Origin: Candolleomyces eurysporus
Taxonomy: Eukaryota; Basidiomycota; Agaricomycetes; Agaricales; Psathyrellaceae
Length of the DNA stretch: 25,964 nt
NCBI GenBank assembly: GCA_027579435.1
Contig: JANBPK010000016.1
Span: 1-25,964, forward strand
Direction of reading: 5' to 3'
Part shown: positions 9,561-19,835 of the stretch, in pieces
How the letters are laid out: each line of letters begins with the position of its first letter
How positions within the stretch are numbered: the stretch's first letter is position 1
Program-made: the position numbers and the translations under genes
The notes under the pieces: generated by a model
The model's database searches: none
What the model was told of the DNA's origin: nothing
What the model saw: the letters and a program-made list of their open reading frames with translations, nothing else

Positions 9561-11869
9561 CTGTCAACTTCCCTTGGCGTCTCCACGATCTCGCAGCCTA
9601 CAATGCGCTACGATATCGACTCAGCTCTATAAATAGCAGGAGGTTATATTCATTCGTTCGAAGCACCCTCGGACCTTACTATCGATGATATCGTGGTAAA
9701 CTCCAGCGCTGCAGTTTTATGCTGTGACGAAAGTAAACGCTGGGAGAATCATGGAATAGACGCCTGGACTGTCCACGGAGTTTTTGTCCAGCCGCTGTAA
9801 TCGCAGACAGAGGTCTGTTACTTCTCAATTCGCCTTTTNCCCCCCTCACCCAGGCCACCATCCCGAGCCTCTCCGCTTTGGAATTCCTCCAACTATCACA
9901 CAGGCGAGGCCATGACATCCACTTGCTCAGTCTGCGTCGATCTTGAAACGCCCACATCGGCATAAGGTCTATACCAAGGCTTATCAAAGTCAACTTCCAC
10001 ACTACCATCCGAAATCCGAGCCTTAAGGCCCAGGGCCTGCCTCTTCCCCGCCTTCGAAATCCGAAGACGGTTCGCCGTGATCTGGGCGCTTGATGGATGA
10101 TTGATGGCCCGCTCCACTGGTTTCTTCCTCCCCACCACCTCGCTGCGCGAACGAGGTCGTTCTCCGCCTATCCCTGACGTCTGATCACCATTATCAAGTC
10201 TTTGAGAAGTCAAAAGAAGGCCAATAACGAACTCCAAGCTGGAATCCATAGTCCAAGCTCGATGGGGTAGGTTTGCTGTCAGGGCAAATGCGGAAAGCGC
10301 CTTTGAAGGACAGGCTACAGGTAAGGCTCTCGTTCGAGCTGATGGCGCCTTCGATTCGTACTAGATTTCTCTAGACGAAATTGAGAGTCGGTGTTAAGCA
10401 GTGGGGCCTGACCCGGAAACGTCCCGCAGCGGGCTTTCATGCATAGGACTACCAATTTCTCGCTGGTGAACTTCGTTGTTCAAGCCAACTGCGAACCAGA
10501 CTCCACACCCCTCCGGTAATCTTTCTTTCACCTTCGAAGGAAAGTCAACTCCTCGTCCCCGGCAAAGTTTTCCTTCTAACGTTGAAATGTCTGGTACAGG
10601 GTCCTACGCTGCGGTGTATGGCATCGTGAGCACGGCAGCTTCATTAGTTTCGAGGCTGAATCCATCTGCGAATGCTTCATCGACTATGAAACTGTTTGGA
10701 ACACCAACCACCATGTATGCAAACAGGAATAGCCAGAAACTCCGCGAATTCGACAAACTTGATCTCTCCTCTATAGTCATTATTACCGGGGGATTCGTCT
10801 CAATTCTGCACGACTACCATTTACTCGTTTATGATGACACATGGCAATCGTCGAGTTCTGGCGCCAAGTCGACCTCCACGGTCGGAACGACAGTTAATAC
10901 ATCTCTCATAGGTACTTTCTTGTCATTCAATACCTCGGCCTTGTTCTGACCGTTCCTCAGGAACTGGGGCAATGTGGAATAATGCCTTCTAGGATGTCTC
11001 GTACGCCATCAGCGGGTGCCTGCTCCGTTGACGGAAAGCCTCCAATCACATTTCCAACTAGACACACTCCACTCCCTCTACCGGGAACAACACATCACCT
11101 CCGCTCTTGATGCCGCTCTGAGAACACAAGATCACAGTCCCGTATACGACTGGCGGGATACCGCTCAGCCTGAATCATCTCGTCATCTAGAAATCCAGTA
11201 TGCAAACTAATTCATCAACCCCACCCATACCAGTCCTTCCCAGCCCTTTCAGCTTCATTCAAGGCGCCTTCCTACTCAAAGATAGTCAGGGCGGCCGGCC
11301 TTCCGTGCTCACAACCCTAATTTCCCTCTCCGTCTCGTTATTTCTCACCAGGCGGTGATATCGTCAGCGGGACCCCCTGCTTGCAAGGCCTTTCCTGAAT
11401 GGGCTTCGCCACCGGCTCAACGCAACGGGTTTCCTCAAGCGGCGGTCAACCGCGCAACGTTTACTCGTTTCGGTATTCTCCGTGGAGGTGCCCAGTTAAA
11501 GGCGCCGCTGGGCTCGAAATCGGTGTCGAAGCTGCAGTAGACGATCGTTCTGTTCCGCTCTATGACTTCTATTTTTTGATTCATTTCTCGCTCGGAGGCT
11601 TTGATGTATACTATATTCATGGCATGGTTCTTTTTATCAAAGTCCGTATTGATGACGCTGAACGTCTGGAGGTAAAATCGACTTTGAATCAAGCGCCTAC
11701 TACCCCTTACCTGCTGCGCGCTTAATAGGCGATATTGCCTTCCGTAAGCCTCGTGTTCCCATTTCGAGCTTCCTTCCTTCTCTCATCCTCGATCCTCAGA
11801 ACCTCCAAGTCAGTACCCCTTCGACCCTCAGCAATTCCAAATACCTGCACAAACCCTCTAAGAGAGGCA
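9561..11869. other. Long stretch without a confident gene
   Basis: This 2.3-kb stretch has two open frames long enough to mention: 9896-10249 (-), listed separately, and 10587-10949 (+), an ATG-started frame of about 120 codons rich in Ser/Thr/Ala with no recognisable domain. Other frames around 11016-11725 are open for 60-108 codons but do not splice into a longer product that I can defend. A TATAAATA box at 9628-9635 (+) has no gene start in the usual distance. One N is at 9839, beside a T-run/C-run junction. No tRNA or transposon signature is visible. Confidence 0.45.
9896..10249 (-). CDS. Possible small hypothetical protein (117 aa)
   Basis: An uninterrupted minus-strand frame with a true ATG at 10249. 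The product is basic, begins MDSSLEFVIGLLL and has an Arg/Lys-rich middle (KAGKRQALGLKAR) followed by an acidic/aromatic piece (VDFDKPWYRPY). I do not recognise a family, and there is no second copy in the window. It could be a genuine small gene, an exon of a larger decayed gene, or chance. The patchy but protein-like composition keeps it slightly above the background of spurious frames. Confidence 0.28.
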   Translation of the reverse strand: MDSSLEFVIGLLLTSQRLDNGDQTSGIGGERPRSRSEVVGRKKPVERAINHPSSAQITANRLRISKAGKRQALGLKARISDGSVEVDFDKPWYRPYADVGVSRSTQTEQVDVMASPV

Positions 11870-13685
11870 ATGGATGATCTCGACCAATCGGCCCCAGCCC
11901 CGGCGATAAGCTCGTATGTTTAATTCTATATCTATTGTTGGGTCCACATATCCTCACAGAGATAGAACCGCGAGATTCCAAATTCTCGAAAATGGAAGTG
12001 GGATGAAAGCAGAGTCAATGAAGGTTACCGCTGCTGGCGAGAACTGCATTCAAAACGCAAGAACGGTACAAATCAGTCACTATCACAACGCAAGTCTCCT
12101 CCATTCGCTTTCGACTTGAGCTTCGGTTCGAGCTGCTGATACGGCGCAGATCCATCCTTATCAGCAACTGCAAATCGATTGGTGGGAGCGAGAGAAGAAA
12201 CTGATGAGAGAAGAAGAAGAGCGATCGAAGGTGACAACGCCGCCATCTGGTTGTTGGATCGAATGTTCAACGAGATCATGCACATTCACAGGACGAGCTC
12301 AATAGGGAGAGAAGGGATGTCGAAGAACGCGCCAAAAACATAGCCAAAAAGGAAAAAGAACTCAAGGTACAATACTGTTTCTCTTCTTTTCGATGCGACC
12401 GATAGCATTTGTCCTTCTGTCATCCAGGCGCTGGAGGAGGAGCTCAACGCTAGGAAGTCTGAGGTTTCAAGTCTTGAACAGGCTTTTCAGGATCGAGAGG
12501 CAAGTCTGAATAAGCAGGAGGCCAACTTAAGTGACAAAGCACGCCGTCTGAACCAAAAGGAAGGGGATTTCTGGAACAGAGACAAAGAATGGCGGAGACT
12601 TCATAAGGATTGTTGGTATTTTTTCCGTGAGCGTTACATTTCCAACTATGCAAAAACTAACTGACCGTAGGACTTGGAACAGCGACTTCATTGCTGATGG
12701 AAAGTTTTGGGTTTTCAGAGGCGCGAGGCATAGAATATATCGTTCAACACTTTGATTTCACCCAGTCTAAGGTCGGGATATTCATTATATTCACGGATTT
12801 GAACCGATACCTGTGAAGTTCTTGTGCGTAGACCCTAGAGGAACTTTAGGGAATTCAATTCCGCTGAAGGTTCGACTTGCTCCCCTATGCGGACAACTGA
12901 ACAGAAGTTGGTTGGCCGAGCTGCAAGATTATGTCAAGATTGGTGTCTATGCCACTCTTCGCCTGCTGGCCGTGGAGAACGAGCGACGAAATAGAGGCGA
13001 GCAGACATGGGAATATTTCTCCGAGCGACTATATCAAGCGGCCCACTTACAGCCCCACGAAGAGCTTAGCGTATCCTCTGAAGAAGTGTGGGTAGTGGAG
13101 CGTAAAGTACCCGACACTGGACTAATTCGAAGGGTATGTCAACGTCATCTTCGTGAACTGCGAGATATCTAAAATACCCTTTGAACTTCAGTGGATTCAA
13201 ATCCTGCTTGAAAGAGAGGATATCGGCGAAGCGACTCAAACGATACTCTCAGTTCCCAATTGCGGTTTGGGGAAGATTGGAGGAGACAAGCGGAATCCGA
13301 ACCATCCTCCAACCAAGTGCCTGAATCTGATCGACATTACTTTTCTTCGATTTCCAAATGCAGCCTCCTCGTGCCTTAAAGTAGGTGGAACATGCTTCGA
13401 AAACATATCCAACTATTGCTCACTGTGATAGTGTAGCTCTGCCGTGCGACCCTTCACGCTGAGTCGTGGCAGTCGAATGGGTTGTTGAAGTCGAAAAGAT
13501 CATCGACAAGGCTGACTGCTGGTGGGTAAATTCCTCCGACGTCTTTCGGAACAAAGCTTACCATCGGTCGGTATGAAGAATACGCCGTCAGCACCTTTTC
13601 ATTTCGGGACAAGAGCATTCAAGACCTGCCTTCAAACGTCAGAAGCGACGCACTACGCGATGTAGAGGAATTGTTCAGAGAATGA
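11870..13685 (+). CDS. Unrecognised coiled-coil protein 'E' (ten exons)
   Basis: Model: join(11870-11913, 11960-12065, 12150-12230, 12292-12366, 12428-12611, 12683-12771, 12819-13133, 13192-13380, 13437-13521, 13579-13685). This is 1275 nt, 424 residues. Every junction keeps phase and has GT..AG; exons 4-10 are confirmed by the paralogue at 3440-4758, where the same splice positions can be seen. Exons 1-3 rest on phase and splice signals alone. Residues about 60-155 form a strongly charged coiled coil (E/K/R heptad-like, e.g. NRERRDVEERAKNIAKKEKE). The following part has the conserved pieces TSLLM, LAPLCGQ, WLAELQDYVKI, LYQAAHL, PNCGLGKIGGD and ITFLRFPNA, and the C-terminus ends in an acidic helix. 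There is no signal peptide or membrane segment. I do not recognise the family. It is convergent with gene D and repeatedly linked to NACHT genes. Confidence 0.7.
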
Positions 13686-14379
13686 ATTCCAGTTGTGGAT
13701 GTTGTCATTGACAGCTGTACATCGACCTGATATCTAGGTCGTGCCCCGTATTACTATATGTACCGATTACATGCCAGTTAGCTCGTTCAGGAACAAGGAT
13801 ATTTTGATCAGATGCTGGTGTGAGTCTCGCGCTCCATACTATCCCGACGAGGTTCCAATACGAACGAACTCGTCGAGACGTTCAAAGCAAGCAGACCCAC
13901 TGTGTAGTAGTAGTAGCAGTAGTAGTAGTAGCAGTAGTAGCAGTAGCAGTAGTAGTAGTAGCAGTAGTAGTAGCAGCAGTAGCAGCAGTAGCAGCAGCGG
14001 CAGGAGTAGTAGCAGTAGTAGTAGTCGTAGTTGTTGTTGTAGTAGTAGCAGCAGTAGCAGTAGCAGTGCACTGATGTCTACTATATCAATATTGCCACCC
14101 AGTTTGTTGCGTCCGAAGAAAATACGGGAAATATCGGCCGATCGCAGAAATGTGAAGACAATCCTGAGGTAGGTGAACAACGGCATCAGGTCCGGAACGG
14201 CCGGGTTCTAAATCACTTCGTGCCCCCGAGGTGTGAGGTGTGGAGCATCTCGTCGCTGAGTCGGTAACTTGTGCAGAGCAACGTGATTAACGTGAGGCCT
14301 ATCGCCAACCTGCTTTGGGGATGGACTTGTGACAGCAGGCCACGACTCGAACCTCGCGGCAGGAATCTACCCCGAGTTA
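13686..14379. other. Convergent intergenic spacer between E and D
   Basis: No gene is supported. The space is dominated by the trinucleotide repeat at 13904-14067. The open frames that span the repeat on both strands are only translations of the repeat (poly-Ser, poly-Val/Ala, poly-Leu, poly-Tyr). Confidence 0.7.
13904..14067. repeat. Interrupted (AGT/AGC)n trinucleotide microsatellite
   Basis: About 164 bases of tandem triplets, mostly GTA/AGT with interspersed GCA/AGC units. Interruptions are a GGCAGG near 13999-14003 and a GTCGTAGTTGTTGTTG piece near 14025-14040. It lies between the stop codons of two convergent genes, so it is not part of a coding exon in the supported models. Its length and mixed units suggest a high rate of length change. 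Confidence 0.92.
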
Positions 14380-15425
14380 TCATTGGAGTCGGGCGAGCAA
14401 ATCCTGTGTTTCCTGTTGACCCAGCCTCTGCGCCTCACTGCGGTAGGTTTCGAGAAAATCTGCGCCTGGGACATATATACAAGAATCGTACGCTGCAAAT
14501 GAAGGGTTAGCCAGTCGTCATCGTAGTAAGAAATTTAAAGTTCTCACCTCCAGTGAGATCCCAGGCGGTCGGGGGCCTGTCCTTGCGTTTGAACTCAGTA
14601 GAGGCAACCAAGTGAAGACGATATATCTAGACCAGAGGAGAGCGTTCAAGTCGGTAGGCAAGCCATGGTCAAATGGTACACACCTTAATGTAAGGATGAT
14701 CGGGGTCGATGTATAGCAAGACACTGGTGTCCAGGAACGTGGATTCTTGCCGTAACTTCACACTCTCGCCGCCGAAAGCGCGATTCTCTGCAGGCATACC
14801 ACGACCCAGCTCTTGTAGAGGACTCGCTAGGGATCCGGTGACAGTGTTCAAGTCGAAGGAAAGGTCGCTGGAGACGTCGCGGTCACCAATGAGTTTCTGT
14901 AGCTACGTCGAACCCATCGTGTCAGTCGAATACCAATATGACAAAGCAACGTATGCTCACTCGCTCTATTACATCCCCGCCTGTTCCGACGCTACTCCTC
15001 CCATACGACCGAGAGGACAGTTCAATGTGGTTCCTTTTGCCTGGTTTGCTGAGGTGGAGGTTAGGGCATCCATCGAAGATATATCTTGTGTCCTCCCAGT
15101 TTTGCGAATTGATCCCTGGTCCATTTTCGACGACGCTTAGCGAGCGCATGGCCGGATCTATGAGGCGTCGCAATTCCCCGGCCATGTATTGAGTTCTGGG
15201 AGTCGTAAGACGACCGTAACTGCGGATGGTGCTGACGCGGACGTTCCCAACAACATTATTCCCCAAGCAAACGTATGTCTGCGAGCCTAGCCTGCGAGTA
15301 AACCGACCGGCGGCAAAGCGGCATGGCCAGAACTTTGAAAGGATTGTCTTCAGGACTTCCATCTGAAATTGGGGATCAAACACAGTCCTGTAAACCTTGA
15401 CGAGATACTCACGGGATGACGACAA
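14380..15425 (-). CDS. Unrecognised protein 'D' (at least four exons; N-terminus uncertain)
   Basis: Minus-strand model: exon a from about 15425 to 14961, exon b 14902-14684, exon c 14626-14548, exon d 14492-14380. The phases agree at all three junctions and the frame ends at TGA 14382-14380, giving about 270-291 residues. An ATG at 15362 is available, but homology-like sequence (SREYLVKVYRT) is open upstream of it and directly follows no ATG, so a further 5' exon is likely. Conserved with the degraded copy at 4967-5988: QYMAGELRRLIDPA, SSDLSFDLNT, FLDTSVLLYIDPDHPYIK, STEFKRK and YVPGADF...LGQQE. There are no membrane segments or known motifs that I can name. It is convergent with E; both copies of the pair keep this arrangement, which argues that D and E are inherited as a unit. 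Confidence 0.62.
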
Positions 15426-17658
15426 AGAAGGGGGTGAAGGGCACAGTGGGGAAAGAGACTTGAGGAGCTTGAAGACGTATGTTTATAGCCGAGAAACTTT
15501 ATTCATAAATGCGCATGTCTGTTAAAAACGTTGGGTACTTTCGGCGACCACGGAGAGATCACGGGGACTACGGAAACATTCTTTCCAAACTTCTTTCTGG
15601 CTCTTTCTTCGCTGTTTCATGTTGCCGCTTTGGGCCGACCAGAGTCGAAATGAATGAAGGTTTGGTGATGGCGCACATCAAATCTCTGTTATCGGCGATT
15701 CTTCATCCACCACGGATTTTGAGGCCTTTTCGCTGAAATACTGAAGACCTATTGTTGGTGATCGAAAGGCTCGGCGGTGCAGTCTGGTGTGGAGTGATCG
15801 ACGAGGACACAGCTAGCCTAAGACAAGATTGAGCAAAGGGTAACAATTTGGTTAGAAAGGCTGGACATCGCTCACCCCATCGACGTGTCCAGTACCCTTG
15901 GCCTTTGAGCTTGGCGTAGGAGATCAATGAGAGAAGGATGGAGAGCTCGCCTACAGCTGCTCAATATCAATCTGCACAAGGTCGTATGGATTTCGCCTAC
16001 ATGCGTAATCCGGAAAGCCACGTGGAAACTGTCGAAGGCAGGGTAGATATCTTGATGTGAAATAAGCCTCACTGCTTGGTGGGGTAGGTCGGAAATGGCC
16101 AAACGGTTGAGATCGTTGGTCGATCGGCGTATATGGGATGTGCAGCCAGCGACTGGGAAGGAGGGTCAGCTACAAGACGATAACAAGAGAAGGGTCGAAT
16201 GTACATTACGTACGTGCCTCAATGCTTTCGTTGCCCTCGGCAAGGACGGGAATGCGAGGGTCGTGTTGTCCTGCGGGCAGAGACGGCAGTCGGATGAGAG
16301 TTGGCGAGCTGAGCGGGCCCACCAACGTTGCTGCTAGTTTCGACAAAGGCGCAATCTACAAAAGATTTTGCATGAACTGCTGCTGCAATGTGAAGTCGAA
16401 CACGAGAGTCGCAGTGAGGCTGATGGAGCTGCTGCCTGCACGTCAGTAGTCGTTAGTCATGGTGCTTGTGCCAGCTGACATACCGGCCGTTCCTTATTGG
16501 AGCCTTGTGCTGTCTGCCTACCTACCTTGAGGGTCTTTCGAACAGCTGGATCGCTGGAACATGTTCGAACTTTCCATTTGTCTCAGACGAGTTATTGGCG
16601 GAGGCGAAGCAAGGCTGACCCTCTGGCGCCTGGGCTTGAACACATTTTGATAAGTATGTTGCGATGCCAGCGCCAAATGATAGTTTGTTGTTATTTGGTT
16701 TCATTCAACCACTACGCCCGGACTGTACACTTAAATTCCTGTAACCTTACACGTCGTTGAGACCGGCAAGAACATTCCCTAGATTCATCTTTACGGTCAC
16801 CTCTCTCGTGAAGTCGAGGCCTGCTGCCCCAGTCACTCGAAGAGTCCAATCGGACGAGGCAAAGAATAGACAACGGTACTTGGCAGCCTCTATCGAGCAC
16901 CGATGGACCTCCACACCCCTACATAATAGCGTTTGCCTGGAAATTTGTCAGAGCCACTCGATTCACGCCCCACCGTCGCTCCAGGGTCCCCAACCGCACT
17001 GGCACATTTCTGCTCTCTATTGCACGCTATCTCCCCTTTGGGCTTATCCCCACTGGGGAGCTACTTCATCCTCCTCCATGTACCAGCGGGAGAAGAAGCC
17101 TTGCGCACTACTTCATTCAGATTGTAGCTCCCTACGTCGTGTGGGTAGGAGTCTGTGTTAACCCTGCCATTCTCCAATCCCTCGTTGTGGCCTTCCGAAT
17201 GTGCCATGAGTCAGATCAAAGAAACGTGCATCAAGCACGCACTTACGCTTAACCTCATTGTCAGGACAGTCAGGTATAGCAATTAATGTAAGTCGGCATG
17301 GCACCACACTACTTACACGTGTAAAAAAGCTCATGGAGCCCGCATGCACGAAAATTCATTCCGGATAGCCTCATGGCCACCCTTTTTGCAAGCCTCCATT
17401 CCGGCTTGTAATCTAGGAGTCCTAAGACTGTACAGAAAAGATGTTGGGTAGGCACAAGGTCGGTCTCCGCCGTCCATACTTGCGTAAGTTATACTGGGCT
17501 CGAGTGTAGGCGCTAAGTTTGCTGACATGAGGCAACGCAATAAGAGGCCAATCATAGCCCGTCTGCCTCGCGCCTACCTCGTTTTTTTCAAGTCTTAAGG
17601 AAAGAGTTTTCAAGAATCGAAGACCCGGGAATTCGAACCGTCTTGCGACACCTCTACC
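15426..17658. other. Accessory intergenic region before NACHT copy C
   Basis: This 2.2-kb stretch shows only short competing open frames on both strands. A possible spliced minus-strand gene remnant at about 15703-16102 is listed separately. The rest (16110-17640) has no recognisable protein, no repeat shared with the other modules, and no RNA gene that I can fold. The minus-strand frame near 16522-16704 is open but isolated. Confidence 0.45.
15703..16102 (-). pseudogene. Possible spliced gene or remnant, unrecognised
   Basis: On the minus strand a frame starting near 16102 (AISDLPHQAVRLISH) runs to about 15872. It can be joined across a 58-nt GT..AG intron (GTGAGC ... TTGTCTTAG) to a second open stretch ending near 15703. 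A different frame over the same DNA is also open and contains a plausible piece (NPYDLVQIDIEQL), so the reading is ambiguous. No family is recognised. It may be a decayed gene between the D and NACHT modules or simply chance. Confidence 0.22.
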
Positions 17659-19599
17659 ATGGCATTCTCGGATGTTCGTATCGGGAGCCGGAATGGTGTA
17701 GCTCCGTCGTCGTTGACCCCCATCGAAGGTGAGCTGGTTGCGTATTGCTACTGTTCTCAGAGACTTATTTCCAAATAGTTCTTGAAGCTCACATAGTTAG
17801 GGAAGCGTTCTCGAGTTCTGGTGTGCCATGTGCCATTCCAAAATGCCACCTTGGAACGACACTCGCGGTCCAGGACGAGCTGGTGGACTGGATCAATCAC
17901 GGTCACAATGACGCCCGGCCAAAACTTATTAAATGGGTTGTTGGACCAGCAGGCGCTGGGAAGACCTCCATCCTGAGCTCAGTTGCTCGGCACTGTCGAC
18001 AAAGAAACTTGTTGGCTGCCAGCTTCTTTTCTTCGTTGTCCCCGCCAACCTGTTCTTATGGTTCGCTCATTCCTACGCTGGCGTATCAACTCGTCCAACA
18101 CCCTACCCTCTCTCGCCTCAGGGCTCATATCCTTTCCGCCATCGAACAATTCCCCTCGGTTTTTAACCTGGCGATGGAAAGTCAGCTCAACTCCCTCATT
18201 TTGGCTCCGCTCCACCAGGAGTTGCAGAATGACCACTCCGCTTGGCCCAAAGTTATCATAATTGACGGTCTTGGCGAATGTGGATCGGAGTCGAATCATG
18301 ATGACATCAAAACAAGCCATGATAGGGACCACGAACAGAGGGAGATACTCCGAGCCCTTCTTACCGCCATTGCCGACCCTTCGTTTCCCTTCAGGATTGT
18401 GTTCGCAAGCCGTCCCGAGCCCGCCATACGCGCCTTCTTCGAGGGCCCCGCGAAGGATTTCACCGCGTCGCTTACTCTCGACAACTTGCAAAGCATCGAG
18501 GGGGATTTAACACTCTTCCTCGAGGCCAAGTTTGCTCGAATACGCCGTACACACCTAATCGACGCGTCGTGGCCCCCTGGGCATGTTTCGAGAGCGTTGG
18601 TGGCTAGTGGTCGTAGCTCCGGTCAATTCGTGTATGCTGCCACAGTCATTCGGTACATCGAGGAATCAGCATTGCCCCCCCAGAGAGCGCTCGAAATCGC
18701 CCTCGGAAACGTCCCCGTCGCAATCCATCCCTTCTCACAACTGGATGCACTCTATACCACCATCCTGCAATCTAGTCCCGACCCACCCAAAGCCGCGACA
18801 TGGCTCTCGTTGATACATTCAATGAACACTGGTCGTTACTGCTTGGCGAAAGAGCGGTCGTTTCCCGCCTTCTTTCTGAGATGGTTTCTGGAATCTACTC
18901 CTCGGGAAACGGAAGGTTTATTGAATAACCTTCGCTCCCTCATACAAATGCCGCCGAGTGAAGACAAAACTGCGCCTTACTCCTTTTACCACAAATCATT
19001 GTTCGAATTCCTCGAGGACGGCAAGCGGTCAGGGTCACTCCAAGTTACATTTGGGCATCGACATGCATTGTACACCACCAAGTACCTCAATGTTTGCATT
19101 AGTACGATTCCTCCGCCAACTCATCGATGACATACTAACACGCGTTTTCAGATAAAGGCTTCCCCAACGCTCCTCCCGCTGAACAGGCTGAGCTTCTGGA
19201 CTATTTCGTAGATCTAGACCCTTTTTATGAAGGAAGTTTACTTTATTCTGGAGACATGCACCTGCGGTGTGACGTCGAATGGTGGGTTAGGCTATTCATT
19301 GCTAAACAGAAGTTCGTCAAGATTAGAAAGGCTTTCATCTGGGCTCATAAAGACGTGCGTCGTTCGCTAATATTTTTGCGGGATATACCGCCAACTTCAA
19401 TGTGTTTCCCCAGTGCTCATGGTACCACTGTTCCTCAACCTGCTCGCTTTGGAGAGGTGCCATACTCCGCTGCTTCCCCTCCGAGGAATGGAACGTTCCC
19501 TCAAGGGCTTGGAAAATCCGAGATAGATTTCGTCGCTGCACCGAACTTCCTGAGAAGTACTTCACGTTGAGAGAACCTCGACGGAAGAGGGGAACGTGA
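17659..19599 (+). CDS. NACHT-domain NTPase, copy C
   Basis: Model: join(17659-17728, 17779-19101, 19152-19354, 19414-19599), 1782 nt, 593 residues, all junctions in phase. Introns are 50, 50 and 59 nt; the second has a CTAAC branch-like motif 13 nt from its AG. Motifs: KCHLGTTLAVQDELVDWI just before NACHT (residues about 45-62), Walker A GPAGAGKTS (79-87), Walker B IIIDGLGE (183-190), RIVFASRPE (229-237), and a C-terminal CSWYHCSSTC...W tail encoded by its own exon. The second Walker B acidic pair is GE rather than the DE of copy B, which may weaken hydrolysis. No repeat domain follows the ATPase. Proteins of this type in fungi are NLR-like signal ATPases; the target is unknown. It faces the intact F-box gene tail to tail, with 236 bases between stop codons. 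Confidence 0.9.
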
Positions 19600-19835
19600 G
19601 CAGCGTATTTGTCGATTAACTTTGTCACCTTCGTGGACGAAGGTTGGCGAAAGTTGTTCGCGCTGCTTGCATCTTCATTTCTCTATTTATATTAGTATGA
19701 GCGTAGGACTCTTTGCTTTCATAGCCGTAGACCGGTATGTAGTAAGATTGGAATCCCGCTCCCATAGCGCATGCCCGTGATCATTTAAATAACTCAGAAA
19801 ATACTACTGCTGGATGTGTACGTCAAATAACCTCA

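Noticed and set aside
10476..10949. 157-codon + strand frame
   Set aside because: It begins at a non-ATG codon, is low-complexity Ser/Thr-rich and has no domain or paralogue; kept only as a note under the gene-free stretch.
12683..12800. A BTB-like reading of E (frame containing SDFIADGKFWVFRGARHRIY)
   Set aside because: It runs into stops in E and needs a different splice phase. The frame with TSLLM is open, is in phase with both neighbouring exons and is the one conserved in the paralogue.
13741..14172. Open frame with a long poly-serine run, and companion poly-Leu, poly-Tyr and poly-Val frames
   Set aside because: They are translations of the trinucleotide repeat in several frames at once, and none is linked to a gene.
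17615..17650. A tRNA-like T-arm (GGTTCGAATTCC on the minus strand) just before NACHT copy C
   Set aside because: The T-stem does not pair over five bases and no acceptor, D or anticodon arm can be built around it.
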